Shown: positions 26,836 to 38,744 of the stretch, in pieces | How the letters are laid out: the number at the start of each line of letters is the position of its first letter | Position numbering within the stretch: position 1 is the first letter of the stretch | DNA from: Rotaria sordida | Taxonomy: Eukaryota > Rotifera > Eurotatoria > Philodinida > Philodinidae | DNA: 64,000 bases | Direction of reading: 5' to 3' | Assembly: GCA_905250125.1 (NCBI GenBank) | Contig: CAJNOL010000763.1 | Location: 41,180 to 105,179 of the forward strand | Made by a program: the position numbers and the translations under genes | The notes under the pieces: generated by a model | The model's input: the letters and a program-made list of their open reading frames with translations, nothing else | Told to the model about the DNA's origin: nothing | Databases searched by the model: none

Positions 26836-27014
26836 CGTTCGAAATCATCATTGCATTCTATTTCAATGTAATCAGTAAAAAGTAAATCTTTACTTAGCAA
26901 AATTGATCGGATTTTAGAAGCAAAAAGACATCAAGTGAATCCTGAATCAATTGTTTGTCCGGGTGCGAAAAATCGTACACGTGCAGACAGGCCCCGCGCG
27001 AAGGATCAGACTTT

Positions 27015-27058
27015 GGGGGGGGGGGGGGGGGCACACCCCCGCCCCCCCCCCCCCCCCC
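27015..27058. repeat. G17-N10-C17 perfect hairpin in a GC-rich island
   Basis: Seventeen G (27015-27031), a 10-base spacer and seventeen C (27042-27058) form a perfect palindrome. It sits in a GC-rich island (about 26955-27080) inside AT-rich DNA. Either strand could fold as a stem or a quadruplex. Homopolymer runs of this kind are also prone to assembly or base-calling error. Confidence 0.8.
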
Positions 27059-27693
27059 GCCGGGGGCTGCGTGCAGAACACTACTTTATATCTAAAAGAT
27101 GTCCATATCATGTTTTAATGCACTGCATAGACAACTGCAGTTCTAGAAGTACTCACCTTTCATGCAATTTTGATAATGTATCAATACCATTTGAATAGAA
27201 AGAGGTATAGTCGTGAGATAAAAGCAACGTTTCTTATTCAATTTTGTACTAAAAATTAAAATAGCCATGTGCTTGATTTTTTTTCTAAAAAGATCGATTT
27301 TCTTTCCGTTAAACGATAATCTTCTGTTATCATAAGTTTTCGAAAGTTATTTAATTTAAGAAATGAACTCAACTAAACATTCACAGTTAATTCTTTTAGA
27401 TTATTAATTTATTGAATCATATTAAGAATTAATAAATTATTTTAAAAATATGGTGACGTAGTTTTATGAACTTTGTATCTCAATACAGAAGAAAAAAAAA
27501 TACACACAGCAGAATTTATTGAAGCTTTCATCTCTGCCATCTAATCAATGAGTGACATCTTTGATATGTCGAGAGGATAATATTCTATAATAATGTCGAT
27601 CGCTAGCAACCAATTGAGATTGAATTCATCATCGTCTGTTTATTCTTACCTACTACATTTTCAATCTTTCTTACCTACTTAGTCAAATAAACT

Positions 27694-28733
27694 ATGGCTG
27701 AAGTTCATGTAATTGGACAAATACTTGGTGCAAGTGGTTTTCCTGAATCAAGTCTATTTTGTAAATGGAAAGTACAAATAGGAAGTGCATGGCGTGTCTT
27801 ACAAGGTGATCACGAAGGTCAAACACAAGTTGATGAACCATCAGATAAACCAATGGCTAACTGGTGTCATCCAATTGATCTACATTTTGCTACAAGAGGT
27901 TTACAAGGTAAATATAGCAAAAAATAAGCACGATTAATGACATAAGAGTACAGAAAAAAAAGCAAAGCTATTTAAAAAAAAAAAAAGAATCATTCAACCA
28001 TATCGATCATCTACGTATTATATTAAGATGTGATTATATCTATTTTGTAGGTTGGCCAAAATTTCACGTAAGTAATCATAACTATGATTACAATCGATTT
28101 ATTTTCAACTACTTTTCATCTTATTATTAGTTACAAGTATGGCATCAAGATTTATATGGACGTAATGAATTATATAGTTATGGGTTTTGTCATATACCTA
28201 TTAGTCCAGGTTCACATGAAATTGATTGTGTTACTTGGAGACCAAAAGGTAGTCTCCTTGAAGAACTTAAAACACAATTTATTGGTGGTAGTTCTCAATT
28301 AAAAGTAAGTCTATCATAAATAAATATAGAAAAGTAATTAAGTATACATTCAAGTCAGAGCATAGATATGAATATTTCATATGTTGTATTATTTCTAATA
28401 TGGTAGAGAGAGATAGAAAAGCTTTGACTCTCTCCTCAAGTTAGGGTAGTGAACTTGAATAGTCATTATCCTGGCTTTGTTAAAGCAAGAATAAGTAAAA
28501 ATATCGGTTCGATATTATTTTCGAGAGATTTCTTATTCGAGTTGATTGATAATTGTTTAAATGATTTTTCTTTGACAAAAAAAAAGAAAACATTTTATTC
28601 TATATTTTAGAATCCTGATTTAGTTTCATCAAGTGCTGAACTCTACAAATTACGAACAGTATCAATGGGTAAAATTCATTTACGTTTACATGTTATTGTA
28701 CGTAATTTTGATAAATATGGCGTTGAATTTTGA
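27694..28733 (+). CDS. B9D2: B9 domain-containing protein 2
   Basis: Exons 27694-27907, 28051-28067, 28131-28304 and 28611-28733 encode 175 residues, the length I recall for human B9D2. Conserved blocks include [69 protein letters not shown] and the C-terminal [10 protein letters not shown]. The second exon is only 17 nt (GWPKFH) and its inclusion restores the invariant GLQGWP motif. B9D2 works with B9D1 and MKS1 in the tectonic-like complex of the ciliary transition zone, consistent with a heavily ciliated animal. A zinc-finger gene follows 289 nt downstream on the same strand. Confidence 0.95.
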
Positions 28734-28980
28734 CTTTTATTATCTTCGATCAGATTATCTCTTTTTTTTTCTTTTTAAAATTTGAATGTGTTACTAATGT
28801 GAATATTTTGTCTGTTCAATATTATCCGTCCATTTGTTTGTATTTCAATGATATTCATTAATTAATAATTGTAGTTGTTCGGGGTTGTCAATTTTTCATC
28901 ATTAATAAATGTTAAACGAATGAATAAAAAAAAAAAAAAACGAGAGAAAAACTTTTTTTTTTCTTATTAAGCATTATTTC

Positions 28981-28982
28981 AG
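28981..28982 (+). promoter_or_regulatory. Candidate (trans-)splice acceptor upstream of the zinc-finger gene
   Basis: A T-rich tract ending CATTATTTCAG lies 40 nt before the ATG at 29023, with no upstream coding exon between it and the B9D2 stop. It could accept a spliced leader or close a 5' UTR intron. Confidence 0.35.
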
Positions 28983-29022
28983 ATTAACTTTTTTTTTTTC
29001 AATTGAATTCCACAAAAAAAAA

Positions 29023-32000
29023 ATGGTTGATCCATATGTGGTATGATTATTGTTTTCTTAGGCAAATATTAATAATTCTTTTTTTGTTTTCTTTCTTTTT
29101 TTTTTGTATTCAATAGTCATTTTCAAAAGAGAATTGTATGGATTCTTTTCCATCGTTTAAACATTTTTATGAAAATAAAAATAATCAAGATCCATTTAAA
29201 ATTGATAATAGAGATATTCAAGAAATACAAAGTAATATTCAAACAAATCCAATAGAAAAAACAAAAAAATCAAAACGAAATAATTCAACATCGAACAGTA
29301 CAAAACTAATAAGTACAACACCTACTGTACAATGTGATATTTGTTCAGTATCTATAAGTGGTCCAATTGTTTATGATTCACATATAAAAGGAAAAAAACA
29401 TCAAGCACAATTAAAAATTTTACTTACTGTAAAATTATTATTATTATTATTATTATTCATTAATGATTAAATCTATTTTTGTTTTTATTATAGAAGAATC
29501 CTCAATATAAAGCACCTACATATGAAGAGCTTTGTTTATTAAAAAAACAAGAATCAATAGTTGTGAATAATGAAAATGAAAAATCAGAAATTTCTGTATC
29601 AGATGAAATTATAAATGAAAAACAAATTGCACCACCATTAATACCAACAAAAAAACTTAATTGTAATATGTGTAATATTTCATGCAACAGTCAACAAATG
29701 TTTGATAATCATATTACTGGAAAAAAACATCAAATGAAACTTAAACTTAGTAATGTAAGTTTTTATTTAATTATTTTATGTATTAATCATACTTTAATTT
29801 TTCTCAAAACTGAATAATTTTCTAATATTGATTAGCGAATTTATTAGCAGATCTTTGATGTTGTTAACCTATCATGAGAAGTTACATATTGTTTTTCTAA
29901 TTTAATAATAACTAAATAGAAATGATTTACATAATACAATAGTAACTGGTAGAATCTATCGGATCTGGGTCTTACGAACGTTCCATAAATCTGATCCGGA
30001 CCCAAAATTTGTTAGACCTGCGTGCTGAAGCTCGTCCAAATTCTATTTATGGGTCTCCAAAAATTTTGAAGTGATATTCAAAAAGAACACAAAATTCTGA
30101 GACTAAGCTAATATTAACTAATGAGGAAACTACTCGAACAGATACCCGCCATTTGAGCTCATATTGGGTTCATGAGGGAGGTCTTGATAAGACTAGAAAA
30201 ATCATAAAAGGGTTTGCGCCCATAAGCCTCTACAGCCGAGTTATAACTAGACCTGTGATAGCTAACAGTCCTAAGAACTGGTTCTTTTATTCACAGTTGA
30301 GTCCACTGATCAGTTCTTTTTTTAAGAATTGGGTCTAGTTGGTTTTTTCAAATGTACTTGCTTCAGTTGTCAAAAAAGAGTTGATTACCATATTCAGTTC
30401 TTTTAAAAAGAACTAGTCATCACCAGTTCAGTTCTTTCATTGGGAACTGTCACAAGTCTAGTTATAATCGTGTTACTGAATTTTCGATCCAATTTTAAGT
30501 ATGTACCAAAAAATCAAATAATAATATTTCGATCAAAAATTTTGCCTATAAACATATTGAATGACAAGTAAAATATTCTGAAAGTTTTAGTCGAAAAGAA
30601 TATTTCTGTTTCAAGATATTGAATTTGACTTACCAAGATCTTATAAACCCAATATGAGTTTAAATGACGGGCATTAATTTATGTAATTCCCTTGTAAATA
30701 AAAGTATGATAGTGTCAGTTTTCTACGAACAAAATTATGATTTTAAATCGTACAAAAGAAATTTGTTCAAAAGTATTTTCATTTAGTTAAGCAATCCTGC
30801 ACCACCTCGTGTTGTTCCAGATAATAATCCGTCATCATCAAATTATTGTGATGTTTGTTCAATACAATTAAATTCTGAAAATGAACTAACTGAACATCTT
30901 GCTCAAAGACAACATCAAACACGAGTGAAAGAAGCTGGTCTATTCTTTGTTTTTTATTTCTCAATTATTATTATTATTTTTTTTTTTTTTTTTTTTTTTG
31001 TATTATAGAATTCTGTGCTAAAGAAGGAGCTGATATGAATATTAATTTTGATGATTATAAAATAACAATAACAGATACAGAAAAAGATAGTTTTGATTAT
31101 CAATGTACATTATGCAAGAAAAAATTTCGAAATAAAATGCAACTTATTGAAGTACGAAATCTTGTTTTTTTTTTCCATACAACTATAACTAATATTTTTG
31201 TTTTTTTTTTTGTGTCTTAGCATCTTAAAAGTGCACTTCATATTCGACTTTCTAATCGATCAAATAATCCAAGTCTTTCAAAACAATCTGATCGAGTAAA
31301 TAATCAAGTATATCTTGTTTATCTTTCATATATCTATTTGTTTTTGTAATCTATTTTTTAAGACTACACGAAATTGTAATATAAATCGTCGTCAAAATTT
31401 TTCTTCATTTCGTGGTTCAAATAAATCTTCAGGAAAATCACGTTCATTTCGATCTCAAAATTTTTCTCGTACTCAAACATTTCAATCATATGATCAAAAT
31501 ACAAATAATATTTTTGGTGCATTTGATCCAAATAATCAATCAACATTTTCATTTAATAATAACAATGATAATTACTATTCATCAACAAAACGTTCAATAC
31601 CATATGAAAATAATTCCAATGAATATGATGAATTTTATTCTAAACGTCCTCGTACATATAATGATGGAAATGATAATTCACAAGACTTTTATTCAACTGA
31701 TAGAAATTCTTATTCATCAACGACAAATTCAAATTATCCATGGAATAATACTAATACTAATAATACTAATAATAGTTATCCATCACAAATAAATAATTAT
31801 AATAATCAATCATCAACATCACAAACTTCATGGCAATATCCAACTGAACCTCATTATGATCAACAACAACAACAACAACAATATTCAAGTAATCCTTCAT
31901 CGTCTTATATAAATACAATGCGTATGTATTAAAGATTTTTATTTAAGTCCACCTCGAAAATCAATTTTCGTTATAGTGCATAGGATTTTCATGAAATTTT

Positions 32001-32563
32001 CTGAGTTTGTTTGACTAATGAGAGTTAAAAGCTGAACTACAATGGTATCAAATAACCTTCTAGATACACGTTGGATTATGATACGAGGCGGTAACTGCCA
32101 TTGTGCTGAAAATTTTTCAATGGAGGGTTTTAGAAACTCATTATGAATTCTGGAGAAATCTTTTAAAATTGAAAGTCATTTATGAATTTTCAAATTAGAC
32201 ATCTGAGCTACCACGTACCTCAAAGATTATCTTTTTTTTTAGAAAAATCGAATAGTTGGAGGGGGGAAATAGCCCATTGAGTCCAAAATTTTGTTAGATC
32301 CAGGTGGACTTTAAAGAGAGGTTTTAAGAAAAATATTCATTTTTGTTTTTATATAGATTATCCTTCTAATCAACCACCATTGCCTAATTATGGTAAGCTA
32401 ATACTTATGAATTAATTCTTGTATGAATTTCTTTTTTTTTTTTATAGAACCACCACCGTTGCCAAGTTATCCACCTCCAACATCTTATACGCGACCTCAA
32501 AATTCAACTTTTCTTGGTACTCCAGGAACTAATAGTTTTTTTCCAAATTCATTCGGCCAATAA
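29023..32563 (+). CDS. Four-finger U1-type C2H2 zinc-finger protein (ZNF346/JAZ-like)
   Basis: Nine exons (29023-29040, 29117-29428, 29494-29754, 30787-30937, 31009-31151, 31221-31307, 31363-31921, 32357-32392, 32448-32563) give about 560 residues. Four fingers share the C-x2-C-x12-H-x5-H spacing of dsRNA-binding U1/JAZ fingers: CDICSVSISG...HIKGKKH, CNMCNISC...HITGKKH, CDVCSIQL...HLAQRQH and CTLCKKKF...HLKSALH. The fourth is split by an intron. Long linkers and an Asn/Ser/Gln/Tyr-rich, RNA-binding-like tail ending in Pro-rich sequence follow. Without the last two small exons the frame would stop six nt after a GTATG donor, so the tail model is slightly uncertain. Likely nuclear RNA-binding protein; the exact orthologue is not established. 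The 1-kb third intron carries nested inverted-repeat elements. Confidence 0.8.
30142..30674. mobile_element. Inverted-repeat element (MITE-like) in an intron, hosting a second element
   Basis: Termini at about 30142-30176 and 30640-30674 are imperfect inverted repeats sharing CATTTGAGCTCATATTGGGT / CATTTAAACTCATATTGGGT, with weaker similarity extending inward (GGTCTTGATAAG / GATCTTGGTAAG). Total length is about 530 bp. No coding capacity and no clear target-site duplication were seen. Confidence 0.6.
30248..30460. mobile_element. hAT-type MITE with 8-bp target-site duplication
   Basis: The 213-bp element begins TAGACCTGTGATAG and ends with the complement of TAGACTTGTGACAG. It is flanked by GTTATAAC (30240-30247) and GTTATAAT (30461-30468), an 8-bp duplication with one mismatch, the length made by hAT transposases. 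Inside are several CAGTTCTTT / AAGAACTG half-palindromes. It lies within the 30142-30674 element, so it inserted second. Confidence 0.7.
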
Positions 32564-33113
32564 ATCTATATGTTGTTTTTATTTATTAATTCCTTTGGTT
32601 CTTTTTTTTTAAATTCCTTTTTTATATGTATATAACTTGACAAAGGAGTATATATTTGTTTGTTCTTTTTTTTCTTTTTGTTTTAAATAGACTAACATGA
32701 ATATTTTTATTATTGTAATTTTTTTTCATCGAATAATTTCTCAATCATCCAAGAAAAATAAAAACTGGTGATAGTTGTTCTAACATCCATTGAAACTATT
32801 ATATTTGTTGGTTTTGTTTTTTTTTGTTTTGTTTTGTTTTGTTTTGTTTTGTTTTGCTGACTTTGACTGATGATAAAAAGAATTAGAACAAAAAGAAAAA
32901 TTCTATTCTCAATTAGTTTGTTCGAAAAGATAAAAAGAAAAAAAGAATGACTAGCAAATGACTACGTACTGTCGATTATATGAGCGCACAAGGTCAACAT
33001 CAACATCATATATTATCTTGTCTTTGTAATTTAAAAGCAAAAAGAAAGAAAGAAAGAAAGAGAAGACAAGATAACAATTTTCCCTTATTCTCTTACATTT
33101 CTAGATTATCAAC
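32564..33113. other. Intergenic region with (GTTTT)n microsatellite
   Basis: 3' UTR of the zinc-finger gene, then a (GTTTT)n run at about 32825-32856 and a short (GAAA)n near 33044-33060. CTTACATTTCTAG ending at 33104 is a strong acceptor 9 nt before the next ATG, compatible with trans-splicing or a 5' UTR intron. Confidence 0.5.
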
Positions 33114-35934
33114 ATGAAGTGGACAGAATATGTGATCAGATGTATTTTTGTTGTTGTTAGTTTGTGTTCATATAATCATCGAGTAAATACACTTGATAAT
33201 GGACTACTTCGACAACCACCAATGGTAGAATTTCTATTCTATGCAAAAAAAAAACGAAAATTTTGTATTCATTTATTATTTTCTTACCAGGGTTGGTTAA
33301 CATGGCAACGATTTCGTTGTGTAACTAATTGTCAAGAAGATCCAGATACATGTATTAGGTAAATTTAGATTAAGATTAAAATTACTAAGCATTGTCACCT
33401 TCCGAATGAAAGGTCATGACCTTCTTTTTGTTAAGATTTACCTAGAAAACTAAGGATTTATGAAAAACTCTTCTGATATTTAAACAACCATCTTTAGCGA
33501 TAAGTGTCAAAAAAAAACTAAGATCATAAAACTTTAACGTCAAATTCAGGATGAAAATTTGATGCTTTTTTTGTATAACATATTTAATATGTCTCGTTGT
33601 TATAGCCCTATTAAAGAAGCCACGATATACCAAAACGCTAGGAATCAATAGGAAAAAAATAATTCATTTTATGTATATATGATCCTCGTCTTATTTTGAT
33701 TTTCTTTTATGTTCGAATATATATCAACACATAATAGTTATCGTTTATCAATAACGATCTATTTAATTGTTCTTATTTATTTTGTTATAACAAAAATCCT
33801 TAATCGTGTTTGATGTTGAGCACGAAGTACTTCATTAAAATAGTCAGAAAAAATACTATAGCGTGTCTGTTAACGACAGATCTTCAGTAGGACAATAGGT
33901 AAATAATATAATAACTGTCCACGAATACAAACAAATAGACAGAAATGACATCAATATGAAAGTACAATCAAAAATTGAATAAATTTCTATTCAATGAAAA
34001 CACCTCAGATAATATTTTTGGGTTTGATGATAAGAGAGAAGTAGATAGTTGCTGTAGATGTAACTTTTCATATTAAAAAAACAGCTGTTATCTGTATCAG
34101 ATAAAAAAATTTCAAAATTTGGTAAATTTATGTTACACTTTTCTTTTCCACATAGTTTTGTTCAGCCTTTTCATAAACTTACTTGGATGATCTGTTCACC
34201 TTTTTTATAGTATTTGATAATCCATACTGTCCTCTAGCGAACATCTGAGTATCATGATAAAATAATACAAATTCGCTTCAGGAGAAGTGATCAAGCACAA
34301 CAAACACTTACCCTGAATTTGATAAAACTAGTAATTTGAATTTTAAAAATATAGTATTCTACTTCGAGTTCCTAATCCCATTTTATTGTCCAAATGTCCC
34401 GATTCTGAATGTCTTGAAAAACACGACAAACAGAATTTTTTAAAACTCGAGATTGTCTCTTCTGTTGCATCTTGTGAGTGACCTTCTAATATAGTATAAC
34501 CTTTTATTCTGGAGAGGGGACGACTAATTGATTGGTTAATTCTAGTGAAAATTTAATTCGAACACAAGCTCAATTACTTGTACAAGGTGGATATTTAGCT
34601 GCTGGATACGAATATATTATTATTGATGATTGTTGGTTAAGTACTGCTCGTGCACCTGTAAAATTTTTAATAAAATAAAATGAACACTCTTAATATATAT
34701 ATATGTTTATTTAGAATGGTTCATTACAACCTGATAGTAAACGTTTTCCAAGTGGAATACGTGCATTAGCTGATTATGTTCATTCATTAGGTTTAAAACT
34801 TGGTATTTATGAAGATTATGGTACAGAAACATGTGGTGGTTATCCTGGTAGTTTAGGACATTTAGAGCAAGATGCTAAAAGTAAATAAAAGATTTAAAAT
34901 ATTAATTTAAAAAAAGAAAAATTTTTTTTTAGCATTTGCTGATTGGACAGTTGATTATTTAAAATTAGATGGTTGTTATGCTGATATAAAAGATTTTGAT
35001 ACCGGTTATCCAGCTATGGAACATGCATTGAATGCTACCGGTTTTCCAATTGCATTTTCATGTTCATGGCCAGCTTATCAAGAATTTTCAAAAATGAAAC
35101 CAAATTATACAGCTATTGCACAAACATGTAATTTATGGCGAAATTGGGATGATATTGATGATTCATGGGAAAGTGTTTATACAATTTTACAATGGTTTGG
35201 TGATAATCAAGATCGTTTATCACCATTTCATGGTCCAGGACATTGGAATGATCCGGATATGGTTCGAAAGAATTTTCTTTTTTGCTTAATATTTATTATG
35301 ATTAAAAAAGTTTTGATTTTAAATAGATTGTAGTTGGAAACTATGGTTTAAGTCCAGGTCAATCACGAGCCCAAATGGCACTTTGGTCAATTATGGCTGC
35401 ACCACTTATTCTGTCTGTTGATTTAAGAACAATTAGTAGTTGGGCACGAGATATTATTTTAAATAAAAATTTAATTGCTATTAATCAAGATCCTTTGGGA
35501 GCTATGGGAAGACGTATTCTTCAAGTAAAATCAGTATTCTTTGAAATTTATTTTAAAACTTTTTTTTCTTATAGTTAAATGATCATGTTGAAATATGGAG
35601 TAAACCATTGTTAGATGATCGTGTTGCGGTTTGTTTTTTTGATTTTTGTAAGATTTCTTTTTCTATAGTATTTCTATATTTTGTATAGTTTGTTGCACTT
35701 TATCCTGAACCATATGGAACACCAATTCATTTAAGTGTTAATCTAACAGATCTTGGTTTAATTCGATATCAAGATTATAATTTTTTTGAATCATTTTATG
35801 GTAGTTTTCTTGGTAAATATCATTATACAGATAAATATAATTTTACAATTAATCCATCGGGTGATGTACATGCATTTTATGTTGAATCAGCGACACCAAG
35901 AAAAAGATTTCATAAGAATTTACAAAAAATTTAA
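33114..35934 (+). CDS. NAGA: GH27 alpha-N-acetylgalactosaminidase (lysosomal type)
   Basis: Eight exons (33114-33224, 33291-33358, 34546-34657, 34715-34880, 34933-35261, 35327-35524, 35575-35628, 35689-35934) give about 427 residues. A signal peptide ([11 protein letters not shown] region) leads into [10 protein letters not shown], the GH27 start. The nucleophile is Asp165 in YLKLDGCY, the acid/base Asp226 in [11 protein letters not shown], and HWNDPDM is intact. The substrate-recognition loop reads SCSWPAY (Ser197, Ala200), the pair found in NAGA, whereas alpha-galactosidase A has Glu and Leu. The enzyme should remove terminal alpha-GalNAc from glycoconjugates in the lysosome or outside the cell. 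The second intron is long (1.2 kb); I found no element in it. The exon 7/8 junction is less certain because two AG acceptors are close. Confidence 0.9.
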
Positions 35935-36864
35935 ATTTATATGAACAAAGATATACTTTTATTTTGATGACTTTGGTTTTTTTTTTCGTTCTTCATATCC
36001 GTGCATTAAGTGAATGTGTACCCACTAGTCTTTCAGGCGTAATTTATTTGTTTATTTCTTTATAATAGGTGATGTGTTATTTGTTTTTTTTTTTGACTGT
36101 TTATATAAAACATGGCCGATTTCTATGTTCTACTTGGTATTATTTGAATGGAATAAAAATTTATCTTAAGACTATCTTGTTTATATTCATAAATGTATTT
36201 AATATGAATATTCAAACTACGGGAAATAAATGTTCATCGGAAATGAAATGTGTATGTTGAAATTTTGTTATTGATACTTTTGTCTAGGATACGAAATTCT
36301 TGACCCAAAACATTCGAAAGAATACTATATATTTCAAGATTTATGTGACTTATAAAGTCTGTGATTATTTATATGACAAAACTTTGTTGATTTCTTCTGC
36401 AGAAGACTATGATTAAAGAAAGATCTTAAATATGAATATCAGGATTATCAATAGAATGATCTGTTATTACTATTGCATTGTAATCTTTTTATGGAGTAAA
36501 TCAAATTTTAATACGAAGAATTAATTCCAAATAAGATACATTCATTTTAGTAAACTTAGAATGAAGATTGAAAAAATTTTATAATTGATGAGTCCTATAT
36601 AAGTTTTGTCAATTTTGTGGAGTGTAGGTGTGACTGAAGAGAAGATCTACACACGTATTCAAAGCAACATCCTGAACAAAATGTCATCCAAAAAGAAAAA
36701 TGCCCATCTGCAAACACTGATTTACTTTTAACAGCACGTAATTTACTTTAGTTTAGGTTCTAACTATTCGTTTTTGTAAGACTGTGTAATTTTGAAAGAT
36801 AATATAATAAATTTTACGGTAATAAAACGCTTGTGAATAAAAATAATGATGCATTTATGGTCAG

Positions 36865-37911
36865 TATGCTCTTCGCCGAAAGCCACATCGTCGAAATGCA
36901 GATCGCCGAACTTCGACAAACTGCATTTCGACAAAGTCCCATTTCGGCAATGTGACTATCGACTATCTGTATTTTCGGCGGTGTCACTGTCGGCGATGTT
37001 ACTGTCGGCGATATGGCGATCGGCAATTTTTATGCCAATGATTGAATCGAGCAGTTAATAACTAACTCAATTGAGTGATACAATAAGTTAGAAATCAAGT
37101 TAGGAATCAAGTTAGTTACTAATTTGATCAAGTTAGAGATCAAGTTAGTTACTGACTTGATTAAGTTAGGGATCAAGGTAGTTACTAACTTGATCAAGTT
37201 AGGGATCAAGTTAGTTACTGACTTGATCAAGTTAGTTACTGACTCGATCAAGTTAGTTACTGACTCGATCAAGTTAGTTACTGACTTGATCAAGTTAGTT
37301 ACTACTTTAATCAAGTTAGTTACTGACTTGATCAAGTTAGTTACTACTTTAATCAAGTTAGTTACTGACTTGCTCAAGTTAGGGATCACGTTAGTTACTG
37401 ACTTGTTCAAGCTAGGGTTTCAGGTAGTTACTAACTTGCTCAAGTTAGGTTTCTAGGTATTTACTAACTTGCTCAAGTTAGGGATCAAGTTAGTTACTGA
37501 CTTGATCAAGTTAGGAATCAAGTTAGTTACTACCTTGATCAAGGTAGTTACTGACTTGCTCAAGTTAGGTTTCCAGGTAGTTACTAACTTGCTTAAATTA
37601 GGAATCAAGTCAGTTAATACCTTGATTAAGTTAGGAATGAAGTTAGTTACTAACTTGATCAAGTTAGGAACCAAGTTGACCATGGCAGCTACTAGCTTTA
37701 CTTAGGAACCATGTTAAATTAGTCACTAACTTGATTCAGTGCTAACTTTAATAAGCTAGTAGATGATCGAAATGAATTCGGCGATCTGCATTTCGATGAA
37801 CCTCTTATCGACAATCTGTATTTCGGTGATGTTGATTTTGGCGATCTTTCTTTTCGACAATGTCTGTTTCGACGCGAGTTTCGGCGATATTGCTTTCGGC
37901 GATGAGGCATA
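36865..37911. mobile_element. Foldback-like element with 15-bp subrepeats and central minisatellite
   Basis: The ends are inverted: TATGCTCTTCGCCGAAAGC on the left, and TATGCCTCATCGCCGAAAGC as the reverse complement of the right. Both arms (about 36865-37030 and 37765-37911) are built of roughly 15-bp units of the form ATCGCCGAAANNNNN and its complement, and are GC-richer than the surroundings. The centre is a separate tandem array. No open frame of a transposase was seen, so it would be non-autonomous. Confidence 0.65.
37085..37745. repeat. 21/33-bp minisatellite
   Basis: The core unit is TTAGTTACTGACTTGATCAAG (21 bp), alternating with longer units that add TTAGGGATCAAG (12 bp). CTTGATCAAG is itself palindromic. 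Unit lengths are multiples of three, so long spurious frames run through on both strands. Confidence 0.85.
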
Positions 37912-38744
37912 CAACCACATTTATTACTGTTAGGATAATTTGAAACTATCCTATATTTTAATTTCTCCTGTAATGTATATACTATCCATGGGAAAGCGTC
38001 TATATCTTGAAGAGATTTTGTTCAAAACTTTGATCGAAATTTGAAAATACGAGTTTTCCGAAAAGCTGAGACCTCTAGAAAAAAAAATCGATGGCTTAGT
38101 CAAATCTCAATAGAAATTCAAATACTATTAAGGTTTTTATTAGCACACTATGTAGTATCTATAAACAAAGGAATTATTGAAACCGGAATGGGGGCAACTG
38201 AAGAGGTTTCCTCGTAAGTTCACCACAGGCTGTAATAAATAAAGATGTTACTCAAGTATTTATCACATTCTGTGAGAAGAGCAATGCAAATTTCTAACCC
38301 TATGCTTTATTCCTTCTTTCATATCGTATTTCAAAAAATACAGTAGTATCTTTCTATACAATCGTATGTAACATGAATCAAAGAAGATTGAGATAATTAT
38401 AAAATTTCATATTACTCTTGCCATTAATGAGCATCAAATATAATTTCTACTTGCTCAATTAAATATTTACTTTATTAAATTGTAATGAATTTTATATAAA
38501 AAAATGTTAGACACTGAATCTATGATTGAGTTTATATCTATATTTGTCTTTTTTTTAAATATAAGATATTTTGTTGTAATACAACATATAAAATACACAA
38601 GAACATATAGATTAAGATAGATTAAATGAATAAGAAAAATTATTTAACACACGGTTAAGTTTAAGGTACATGATAATAACAAAAAAAAAAAGGAAGAAAA
38701 AAAAAGAAGACCAATGAATTTCTATCTGAATTCTTAAGCAATAT

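Larger units (their letters stand above)
24263..27693. other. 3.4-kb gene-free region rich in decayed repeats
   Basis: No intact gene. It holds a long foldback repeat (25110-25670), a possible hAT transposase relic (about 26000-26835) and a GC-rich island with a G17/C17 hairpin (26955-27080). A frame at 24731-25027 starts without ATG and matches nothing I know. Confidence 0.55.
35935..38744. other. 2.8-kb intergenic region between converging genes
   Basis: Apart from the repeat element at 36865-37911, nothing coding was recognised. The ends should hold 3' UTRs of the NAGA gene (plus) and the lipid phosphatase (minus). Confidence 0.5.

Noticed and set aside
26935-27198. Frame with poly-Gly and poly-Pro
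   Set aside because: Produced by the G17/C17 runs; lacks an ATG start and flanks are non-coding.
37030-37705. Long open frames on both strands rich in LIKLVTD/NLIKSVT repeats
   Set aside because: They are a by-product of a minisatellite whose units are multiples of three; no start context or homology.
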